A stretch of 6,964 nucleotides of DNA from Pseudonocardia sp. (GTDB taxonomy: Bacteria; Actinomycetota; Actinomycetes; Mycobacteriales; Pseudonocardiaceae). The stretch lies in contig JAKDLE010000147.1 in the NCBI GenBank assembly GCA_030453005.1, positions 1 through 6,964 on the forward strand, given 5' to 3'. A program made the translations under genes and the position numbers. Of the stretch, positions 1 to 5,643 are shown piece by piece. The notes below the pieces were generated by a model. That model did not search any database and was not told the DNA's origin. It saw nothing but the letters and a program-made list of their open reading frames with translations. The first letter of the stretch is position 1. Every line of letters begins with the position of its first letter.

Positions 1-1087
1 CCGGGTCCTCGCCCTGCAGGGTTCCGCGCGCCTGATCCGCGACGCGGCGGGCGCGGACGCGGGTTTCGTCGCCGACCTCGGCGACCCCGGCCAGCTGGTG
101 ATCCGCTGGCGCGCGGGCAACCGCACCGGCTCACTGCAGGACCTCGCGGTGCCGGTCGGGCAGGGCGTCGGGGGGCGGGTGCTGGCGTCGGGCGGACCGG
201 TGCGGGTCAGCGACTACGTGACCTCGTCGACCATCACCCACCACTTCGACGCCATGGTGCGGCGCGAGGCGATGTCGGCGATGCTGGCCGTGCCGATCCT
301 CGACGACCGCGCGGGCAGCTCTGCGACGGTGGCGGTGGCCTATGCGGCGCTGCGGGGCCCCGGCGAGTTCGGCGACGTCGCGCAGGGCGCGATGCAGTCG
401 GTGGCCAAGGAGGCCGCGCGCGCGCTGCACCTGGCCGACCGCGCCGAGGCGGGCCGCACCACCGCGGTGGCCGCCGAGCGCCACCGCATGCAGGCCTCGC
501 TGCACGACTCCGTGGGCGCCATGCTGTTCTCCATCGGCGCCCAGGTGCGCGACCTGCGCACGACGCTGCCCGACAACCCCGTCCTGCGCACCCGGCTCGG
601 ACGGCTGGAGTCCGACGTGTCGGCGGCGTCGCTGGCGCTGCGCGAGGCGTTGCTGGCGCTGTCGGAGTCGAGCCCGGAGCGGGCGCTGCCGGTGGAGCTC
701 GCCGAGCACTGCCGCAGTTTCGAGGCCCGGACCGGGGTGCGTGCGCGGCTCGTCCAGCTCGGTGAGGTGGCGCCGCTCGACGCCGAGCGCACCACGATGC
801 TGATCAGCGCGGTGCGCGAGGGGCTGCTCAACGCGGAGAAGCACGCGGAGGCGGCCACGGTCGTGGTGAGCCTCGGAATGGTGGAGGGCGGTATTCAGGT
901 GGCGGTGGCCGACGACGGCTGCCCCGCGCAGAGCGCGGTGCCGCACCACCCCGACGGCGCCGGGCTGGGCATCCGGATGCTGGTGGAGCGGGCCGCGCGG
1001 CTGGGCGGACGCGTCAGTCTCGTGCACGACGAGGACGGCGGCACGACGCTGCGCATGCTGCTGCCCGTGCTCTGGCCCGCGTCGTGA
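1..1087 (+). CDS. GAF-domain sensor histidine kinase, HisKA_3 (NarX/DesK) class, 5' end missing
   Basis: The frame is open from base 2 to the stop at 1085-1087, giving 361 visible residues; the true start lies upstream, and the GTG at 98 is an internal valine. Numbering from base 2, residues ~5-140 resemble a GAF sensory domain, including the VGQGVGGRVLASG and AMLAVPIL segments. Residues ~160-225 are a HisKA_3 dimerisation helix with the motif SLHDSVG; the predicted phospho-acceptor is His168 (bases 503-505). Residues ~260-361 are an HATPase_c domain: N-box REGLLNAEKHA (Asn277), DDG at 304-306 and GAGLGI at 319-324. No membrane segment is visible, so this part is cytosolic; what precedes the GAF domain is unknown. 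The kinase should autophosphorylate and pass phosphate to the regulator it overlaps by 4 bases. The GAF ligand cannot be told from sequence. Oddly, the DxxxQ phosphatase motif after the histidine reads DSVGA, without the glutamine. Confidence 0.93.
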   Translation, partial: RVLALQGSARLIRDAAGADAGFVADLGDPGQLVIRWRAGNRTGSLQDLAVPVGQGVGGRVLASGGPVRVSDYVTSSTITHHFDAMVRREAMSAMLAVPILDDRAGSSATVAVAYAALRGPGEFGDVAQGAMQSVAKEAARALHLADRAEAGRTTAVAAERHRMQASLHDSVGAMLFSIGAQVRDLRTTLPDNPVLRTRLGRLESDVSAASLALREALLALSESSPERALPVELAEHCRSFEARTGVRARLVQLGEVAPLDAERTTMLISAVREGLLNAEKHAEAATVVVSLGMVEGGIQVAVADDGCPAQSAVPHHPDGAGLGIRMLVERAARLGGRVSLVHDEDGGTTLRMLLPVLWPAS

Positions 1088-1707
1088 CGGTGTCGCGGGT
1101 GATGGTGGTCGACGATCACCCGGTGGTGCGCGACGGTGTGGCGCTGCTGCTGCGCGGGGAGCCGTCGCTGGTGGTGGTGGGTGCAGCCGAGACCGGTCGG
1201 GCGGCGCTGGAGCGGGCACCCGCGCTGCGGCCCGACCTCGTGCTGCTCGATCTGCGGCTGCCCGACATGCTCGCGCCCGAGGTGGTGGCCGGCCTGCGGG
1301 AGAGCTGTCCGGCGGCGAGGGTCGTGGTCTTCACCGCCCACGGCGACCACCACGGCGTGCAGGCGGCACTGGACGCCGGGGCGCACGGTGCCCTGCTCAA
1401 GGACGCCGCGGCCACCGACCTGGTGGCGGCGCTGCGGCGGGTGCTGCGCGGCGAGCGGGTGTCGGACCCGCGGATGGTGCCGGGCACCGTCGGCAACCAG
1501 GCGGCGCTCGCCCGCAGCGGCCTGACCCGTCGCGAGTACGAGGTGCTCCGCCTCGCCGCGCAGGGCCGAACCAACCCGGAGATCGCCGAGACCACCGGCC
1601 TCGCGCGCAACACCGTCAAGACGTATCTGCAGTCGGCGCTGCACAAGCTCGGGGCGCGCAACCGCGTCGAGGCCATCGGCAAGGCCAGCGAGGCCGGTCT
1701 GCTCTGA
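1084..1707 (+). CDS. NarL/FixJ-family response regulator (REC + LuxR-type HTH)
   Basis: A 207-residue protein of normal length for the NarL family. Residues 5-120 form a receiver domain: acidic pair Asp10-Asp11, phospho-acceptor Asp56 in LLDLRLPD, Thr84 in FTAHG, and Lys106 in LLKDA. Residues 146-207 form a LuxR-type helix-turn-helix with LTRREYEVLRLAAQG, NPEIA and the recognition-helix segment NTVKTYL. Phosphorylation by the upstream kinase would be expected to promote dimerisation and DNA binding. The start is the GTG at 1084, which shares the GTGA overlap with the kinase stop; there is no strong Shine-Dalgarno sequence before it, which suggests coupled translation. GTG at 1090 is an alternative that loses two residues; later in-frame starts would cut into the first receiver strand. 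No terminator is visible after the stop, so read-through into the transporter operon is possible. The target promoter is unknown; the palindromes 29-90 bases downstream are candidates. Confidence 0.95.
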   Translation: MTVSRVMVVDDHPVVRDGVALLLRGEPSLVVVGAAETGRAALERAPALRPDLVLLDLRLPDMLAPEVVAGLRESCPAARVVVFTAHGDHHGVQAALDAGAHGALLKDAAATDLVAALRRVLRGERVSDPRMVPGTVGNQAALARSGLTRREYEVLRLAAQGRTNPEIAETTGLARNTVKTYLQSALHKLGARNRVEAIGKASEAGLL

Positions 1708-1735
1708 CGTCGGGCCGATGTCGACGGTGCGCGAC

Positions 1736-1747
1736 CGGAGCACTCCG
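1736..1747. promoter_or_regulatory. Inverted repeat CGGAG-CA-CTCCG next to the -35 element
   Basis: Perfect 5-base arms (1736-1740 and 1743-1747) flank a 2-base centre and end immediately before the proposed -35 hexamer. A 2-base loop is too short for a good RNA hairpin, so a DNA-binding dimer site is more plausible than a terminator. It could be an activator site for the response regulator. With arms this short in GC-rich DNA, chance is a real possibility. Confidence 0.35.
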
Positions 1748-1776
1748 TTGCGTGCCACTTAGCGGCCCCGTAGATA
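1748..1776 (+). promoter_or_regulatory. Candidate sigma-70-like promoter for the transporter operon
   Basis: TTGCGT at 1748-1753 and TAGATA at 1771-1776 are separated by exactly 17 bases. The -35 keeps the TTG core and the -10 keeps the TA start but not the final T. The stretch 1771-1794 is one of the few AT-rich islands in the window, and it lies in the only large gap. Transcription would start near 1782-1785, leaving an untranslated leader of about 135 bases before livF. This is a motif match by eye; no transcript data support it. Confidence 0.5.
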
Positions 1777-1797
1777 ACGGACGGTCATCTATTGACC
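1771..1797. promoter_or_regulatory. Overlapping inverted repeats across the -10 and start region (candidate operator)
   Basis: Two nested symmetries are visible. The first runs 1771-1791: outer arms TAGAT and ATCTA are perfect, with further matching bases inside, centred on 1781. The second runs 1783-1797: GGTCA and TGACC arms flank the 5-base centre TCTAT. They overlap the proposed -10 and the expected transcription start. A protein bound here would be well placed to block transcription, as expected of an operator. The binder is unknown: the adjacent NarL-type regulator and an unlinked repressor are both possible. Confidence 0.45.
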
Positions 1798-1897
1798 CGC
1801 CCCTCTCCACGTGGGGGTGCCTGTTCGGTGTTCCGGCCCACACGATGTGCCCGCGGGCCCGTCGGGGGTCGAGGAGTACGAGGGCAAGGAGGCCTGG

Positions 1898-1924
1898 ATG
1901 CCGGGACAGGGGCGGCCATGCTGA
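1898..1924 (+). CDS. Candidate leader/upstream small ORF overlapping the livF start
   Basis: The strongest Shine-Dalgarno sequence in the gap, AAGGAGG (1886-1892), sits 5 bases before an ATG at 1898 that is not in the livF frame. From that ATG the frame encodes only MPGQGRPC and stops at 1922-1924, overlapping the livF start (1918) by 7 bases. The same frame is open back to 1796, with GTG codons at 1811 and 1817. From about 1850 to the ATG it reads with G/C-ending codons, including VEEYEGKEAW, so a product of up to 38 residues starting at 1811 is also conceivable, although no ribosome site precedes those GTGs. It may couple or attenuate livF translation, or it may be a relic of a frameshifted livF start. 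Chance is also possible. Confidence 0.28.
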   Translation: MPGQGRPC

Positions 1925-2727
1925 CGGTCGACGGGCTGTCGGTGCGGTACGGGCGCTCGGTGCGCGCCCTGGAGGAAGTGAACCTGGAGGTCGCCGCGGA
2001 CGGCGTCCTCGCCGTGCTCGGCGGCAACGGAGCGGGCAAGTCCACGCTGCTGCGCGCCGTGTCGGGCACGTTGGCGCTGCACCGCGGAACGATCACCGCA
2101 GGGGAGATCAGCTTCGACGGCGAGCGCATCGACAAGCTCGACCCGGCCCTCGTCGTGCGTCGCGGCGTCGTCGGCGTGCCCGAGGGGCGCCAGGTGTTCG
2201 CGCGCATGTCCGTCGAGGAGAACCTGCGCGCAGGCGGCCTCGGGGCCAAGACGTCCGGTGAGCGGACCGCCGCCCGCGTGCGCGTGCGCGAGCTCTTCCC
2301 GGTCCTCGCCGAGCGCGCCGACCAGCGGGCCGGGCTGCTCTCGGGCGGCGAGCAGCAGATGCTCGCCATCGGTCGGGCCCTGATGTCGGGGCCGAGGCTG
2401 CTGCTGCTCGACGAGCCCTCGCTCGGGCTGGCCCCGCAGCTGGTCGGGCGCATCGCGAGCGTCATCCGGGAGATCCACGCCCAGGGCACCGCCGTCGTGC
2501 TGGTCGAACAGAACGCCACCATGGCGCTCCAGGTGGCCGACTACGCCGTGGCTCTCGAGGTCGGTCGCGTCGCGCTGTCCGGGCCCGCCCCCGAGCTCGC
2601 GGCCAGTGACGAGGTGCAGCACCTCTACCTCGGCGGGCATGCGGAGTCCGACGAGCAGGCCGCGCGGGACCGGCAGGAGGCCGAGCGGCACCGGTCCGGC
2701 CGCCGTCTGGCGAGGTGGACGGCATGA
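1918..2727 (+). CDS. livF: LIV/HAAT-type ABC transporter ATPase, LivF
   Basis: A 269-residue nucleotide-binding subunit, one of two ATPases powering the importer from the cytosolic face. Walker A is GGNGAGKST at 35-43 (Gly36 where proline is usual), the Q-loop glutamine is Gln92 in PEGRQVF, the signature LSGGEQQ is at 141-147, and Walker B is LLLLDEP at 161-167. The switch region reads VEQN (196-199) instead of a histidine, which is usual for LivF and separates it from LivG. The ATG at 1918 was chosen because the family domain begins at once (MLTVDGLSVRYG) and AGGGG at 1908-1912 is 5 bases upstream. The frame extends back to a TTG at 1792, but those 42 residues show no family pattern. The typical end (YLGG, 237-240) is followed by a charged tail of 29 residues, making it longer than the ~237-residue E. 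coli protein. Confidence 0.93.
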   Translation: MLTVDGLSVRYGRSVRALEEVNLEVAADGVLAVLGGNGAGKSTLLRAVSGTLALHRGTITAGEISFDGERIDKLDPALVVRRGVVGVPEGRQVFARMSVEENLRAGGLGAKTSGERTAARVRVRELFPVLAERADQRAGLLSGGEQQMLAIGRALMSGPRLLLLDEPSLGLAPQLVGRIASVIREIHAQGTAVVLVEQNATMALQVADYAVALEVGRVALSGPAPELAASDEVQHLYLGGHAESDEQAARDRQEAERHRSGRRLARWTA

Positions 2728-3548
2728 GTACCAACGCCGCGGTCGCCGCGACGGACGAGCCCAGGACCGACATCTCGGAGCTCCGCGTCGAGGCCGCGAC
2801 CCTGCGATTCGGCGGCATCCGGGCGCTCGACGACGTCTCGTTCACGGTCGCCCCGGGCACCATCCACGCCCTGATCGGACCGAACGGGGCAGGCAAGTCG
2901 AGCTGCTTCAACGTCATCTGCGGGGTGTACAAGCCGACCTCGGGCCGGGTCGTGCTCGGTTCGACGACACTGACCGGGCTCGCCCCGCACCGGCTGGCCC
3001 GCCTCGGGATCGGCCGCTCGTTCCAGAACATCGCGCTGTCCCAGCACTCGACCGTGCTCGACAACGTCATGCTCGGCCGGCACACGCTCACGAGCGGCGG
3101 GTTCATGGCGGGCGGCCTCCGGCTTCCCTGGGTGACGCGCCCGGAGCGCAAGCACGCGCGGCGCGCCGCGGAGATCTGCGACTTCCTCGGTATCGGCGAC
3201 CGGCTCCACCAGCAGGTGGGCTCGCTGCCCTACGGCGTGGCGAAGCTCGTCGACGTCGCGCGCGCGCTCGCCGTCGAGCCGAGCGTGCTGCTGCTCGACG
3301 AGCCTGCCGCCGGGCTGAACGCCGCGGAGACCGCGGAGATCGCGAGCACCATCCGGAACCTGCGCGCGGCACTGGGGATCTCCGTGCTGCTCGTCGAACA
3401 CGACATGAGCCTGGTGATGGGCATCGCCGACCGGGTCAGCGTGCTCGATTTCGGTCAGATCATCGCCGACGGCCTCCCCGCGGACGTGCAGAACGACCCC
3501 GAGGTGATCAAGGCCTATCTCGGCACCGGCGACGACGAGGAGTCCTGA
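2724..3548 (+). CDS. livG: LIV/HAAT-type ABC transporter ATPase, LivG
   Basis: A 274-residue ATPase that pairs with LivF. After about 18 extra N-terminal residues the ABC domain begins. Walker A is GPNGAGKSS at 52-60, the Q-loop is Gln101 in GRSFQN, Walker B is VLLLDEP at 188-194, and the switch histidine is His226 in VEHDMSLVM, which marks LivG and not LivF. The signature is degenerate: SLPYGVAKLVD (167-177) in place of LSGGQ. LivG proteins commonly have a -YG- form, so this alone does not argue against activity. The ATG at 2724 forms an ATGA overlap with the livF stop and has GAGGTGG at 2712-2718, 5 bases upstream. The GTG at 2715 is within that ribosome site and is a poorer choice. The protein ends in an acidic tail, GDDEES. 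Confidence 0.93.
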   Translation: MSTNAAVAATDEPRTDISELRVEAATLRFGGIRALDDVSFTVAPGTIHALIGPNGAGKSSCFNVICGVYKPTSGRVVLGSTTLTGLAPHRLARLGIGRSFQNIALSQHSTVLDNVMLGRHTLTSGGFMAGGLRLPWVTRPERKHARRAAEICDFLGIGDRLHQQVGSLPYGVAKLVDVARALAVEPSVLLLDEPAAGLNAAETAEIASTIRNLRAALGISVLLVEHDMSLVMGIADRVSVLDFGQIIADGLPADVQNDPEVIKAYLGTGDDEES

Positions 3549-3551
3549 GAA

Positions 3552-4430
3552 GTGGGAACGTTCTTCCAGCTAGTAGTCAACGGTCTAGGCAAGGGCGCGG
3601 TGTACGCCCTGCTCGCGCTCGGCTTTGTGATCATCTTCAAGGCCACCGAGGTCATCAACTTCGCGCACGGGTCCCTCGTGCTGGTCGGCGGCTACATCAC
3701 CGTGATCACCGTCGACGACCTCGGGTTCGTGCTCGCCGCCGCGCTCGGGATCGCCGCAGCGGGGGTCGCGGCGCTGCTCATCGAGCGCCTGCTGATCTCC
3801 CGGGCCAGGAACGCCGACGACTTCGCCCTCGCGCTGCTCACGATCGGCGTCGACGTCGTGATCGTCGAGGACGTCTTCCGCAGGCTCGGGACCACCGTTC
3901 CCTATCTGGGTGCGCCCTGGGACGCCGCCCCGATCACGGTGGCAGGGGTGACGCTGTTCCGCACGCAGCTGGTCGCCATGATCGTCGGGCTGGTGTTGAT
4001 CAGCGCGTTCTTCCTGGCGTTCAAGTTCACGAACTGGGGCATCGCGATGCGGGCCCAGGCGGAGAACCGCGAGGCCGCCGCGCTGATGGGGATCCGCAGC
4101 TCGCGGGTCACCGCCACCGCCTGGCTGGTCGCCGGGGCACTGGCCGGGGTCGCGGTCCTGTTCATCGTGACGCAGGACTTCTCCGGCACCGGCCTGTCCC
4201 GCAGCACCCATGCCATCGCGTTCGCTGCGTTCCCCGCCGCAGTCATCGGTGGGCTGGACTCCACGGCGGGTGCGGTGGTCGGCGGGATCGTCGTCGGCCT
4301 CACGCAGGCACTGACCGAGGTCTACGTGTCCATCCCGTTCGCGAAGGTCGCGGTCTTCCTCGTGATGCTGCTCGTGCTGGTGATCAAGCCATCGGGCCTG
4401 TTCGGGACGAGGGAGCTCAAACGTGTCTGA
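3552..4430 (+). CDS. livH: LIV/HAAT-type ABC transporter permease, LivH
   Basis: A 292-residue integral membrane protein, close to the ~308 residues of E. coli LivH. Hydrophobic segments lie near residues 15-30, 41-53, 57-77, 92-106, 138-157, 187-207, 221-235, 238-254 and 264-279. Family hallmarks are NFAHGSLVLVGGY (36-48), the cytoplasmic coupling loop MRAQAENREAAALMGI (166-181) that should dock on an ATPase, the glycine-rich VIGGLDSTAGAVVGGIVVGL (231-250) and the closing KPSGLFG (279-285). It forms half of the translocation pore with LivM. It starts at the GTG at 3552, 3 bases after the livG stop, with GAGGAG at 3537-3542 inside the end of livG. Codons 7, 8 and 12 are CTA, GTA and CTA, which are rare elsewhere in this window, so the gene's start is unusually AT-rich. 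Confidence 0.94.
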   Translation: MGTFFQLVVNGLGKGAVYALLALGFVIIFKATEVINFAHGSLVLVGGYITVITVDDLGFVLAAALGIAAAGVAALLIERLLISRARNADDFALALLTIGVDVVIVEDVFRRLGTTVPYLGAPWDAAPITVAGVTLFRTQLVAMIVGLVLISAFFLAFKFTNWGIAMRAQAENREAAALMGIRSSRVTATAWLVAGALAGVAVLFIVTQDFSGTGLSRSTHAIAFAAFPAAVIGGLDSTAGAVVGGIVVGLTQALTEVYVSIPFAKVAVFLVMLLVLVIKPSGLFGTRELKRV

Positions 4431-5643
4431 CACCACCGTGACGGCACGGCCCGCGAGCGCGGACACCCCGCCGTCCCCCGTTGCACGAACGGGCGGGCGG
4501 GCCCGCATGCTGCGCACCCTCGGCTGGGTGGCGCTGCTCCTCGTGCTGCTGGCGCTGCCGTTCTACATCGGGCCCGGACTGCTCTCCGCCGGGCAGTACG
4601 TGATGATCGGCGCGGTCGGCGCGGTCGGGCTCACCCTGGTCATCGGCCAGGCCGGGCAGCTCTCCCTCGCGCACGCCTTCTTCCTGCTGGTCGGGGGCAC
4701 CACCTACGCTGTGCTGGCAGGCGAGACCGAGCAGGCGGGTGCCGAGTTCATCTACGGGCTCAGCCTGCCGCCGTCGATCGCCCTGATCGGCGCGGTCGTG
4801 GTGACGGGGCTGTTCGGCCTGGCGTTCGCCCCCGTCGCAGGCCGACTCTCGGGGATCTATCTCGGCCTCGCCACGCTGGCGCTGGTGTTCCTCGGCTTCT
4901 ACCTCGGGCAGGCGCTGCCGATGTTGACCGGCGGCGCGTCCAGCGGCCGGGTCCCCGAGCCGTTCGCGCTGTTCGGCTTCGAGTTCAGCAACGAGGGCTA
5001 CCTCTCGGTGCTGGGTCTGCCGATGCGGCGGGCCGAGCGGCTCTGGTACCTGTTCCTGGTCCTCACCGTGATCGCGTTCCTGCTCGCCCGCGGCGCGGTC
5101 AAGAGCCGCGTCGGCCGCGCCTGGCGGGCGGTGCGGGACAACGAGACCGCGGCAGGCGTGATGGGCGTCAACGTGCTCCGCGTCAAGGCAGGCGCGTTCG
5201 CGGTGAGCGCGGCCTACGGCGGCCTGGCCGGCGTGATGTTCGTGCTCTGGCTCGGGCTGCTCAAACCCGACGAGAGCGAGTTCGGCTCGTTCGGGCTCAA
5301 CGTCTCCATCGCGTTCCTGGCGATGGTGATCATCGGCGGGATGGGCTCGATCCCCGGGGCGGTGATCGGTGCACTCGTCGTCTTCGGCACTCCGCAGATC
5401 CTGACGGTGTTCGCGAGCCAGCTCGGCCTGGGCTCCGCACTGGGTGGGTTCAGTCCCGTCGTGATCAGCCTGTACGTCTACGGCATCGCGGTGATCGTCG
5501 TCGTGCTGTTCGAACCCGGAGGCCTGGCCGCCATCGGCAGGCGTCTCAGCACCGCTGCGTCTCGACGGACCAGTCGCCCCGACACGAACGCGACCGGAGC
5601 AACGGAGCACCGGTCCGCACCCCCTGGAAAGGACGAAACATGA
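4423..5643 (+). CDS. livM: LIV/HAAT-type ABC transporter permease, LivM
   Basis: A 406-residue membrane protein, near the ~425 of E. coli LivM. A polar N-terminal tail of about 30 residues precedes hydrophobic segments near 34-50, 58-75, 82-98, 116-137, 144-165, 207-223, 256-279, 293-306, 311-330 and 344-364. Family signatures are GQAGQLSLAHAFFLLVGG (75-92), the coupling loop GRAWRAVRDNETAAGVMGVNV (231-251), and GGMGSIPGAVIGALVV (305-320). It completes the pore with LivH. The GTG at 4423 overlaps the livH end by 8 bases; GAGGGAG at 4409-4415 is 7 bases upstream and fixes this start. After the last membrane segment the protein carries a polar, Ser/Thr/Arg-rich tail (about 371-406) with no recognised motif, expected to be cytoplasmic or disordered. 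Confidence 0.94.
   Translation: MSDTTVTARPASADTPPSPVARTGGRARMLRTLGWVALLLVLLALPFYIGPGLLSAGQYVMIGAVGAVGLTLVIGQAGQLSLAHAFFLLVGGTTYAVLAGETEQAGAEFIYGLSLPPSIALIGAVVVTGLFGLAFAPVAGRLSGIYLGLATLALVFLGFYLGQALPMLTGGASSGRVPEPFALFGFEFSNEGYLSVLGLPMRRAERLWYLFLVLTVIAFLLARGAVKSRVGRAWRAVRDNETAAGVMGVNVLRVKAGAFAVSAAYGGLAGVMFVLWLGLLKPDESEFGSFGLNVSIAFLAMVIIGGMGSIPGAVIGALVVFGTPQILTVFASQLGLGSALGGFSPVVISLYVYGIAVIVVVLFEPGGLAAIGRRLSTAASRRTSRPDTNATGATEHRSAPPGKDET

Noticed and set aside
131..1219. Long - strand open frame across the kinase and regulator
   Set aside because: It mirrors two well-supported + strand genes; the product is His/Arg/Pro-rich with no recognisable fold.
1708..1747. Intrinsic terminator after the response regulator
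   Set aside because: The only clear inverted repeat has a 2-base loop and no following T-run, so it does not look like a terminator.
1792..1797. TTGACC as a -35 element
   Set aside because: No acceptable -10 lies 16-19 bases downstream; the region there is GC-rich. TTGCGT/TAGATA upstream fits better.
1792..1917. Longer livF starting at TTG 1792
   Set aside because: The added residues do not match the family, there is no ribosome site before 1792, and the start would lie almost at the predicted transcription start.
2715..2723. GTG 2715 as the livG start
   Set aside because: The GTG lies inside the GAGGTGG ribosome site, and the ATG at 2724 has correct spacing and the usual ATGA overlap.
2606..4441. 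611-codon + strand open frame in another phase over livG and livH
   Set aside because: The translation is Arg/Gly-rich and lacks motifs, while the overlapping livG and livH frames carry complete family signatures.
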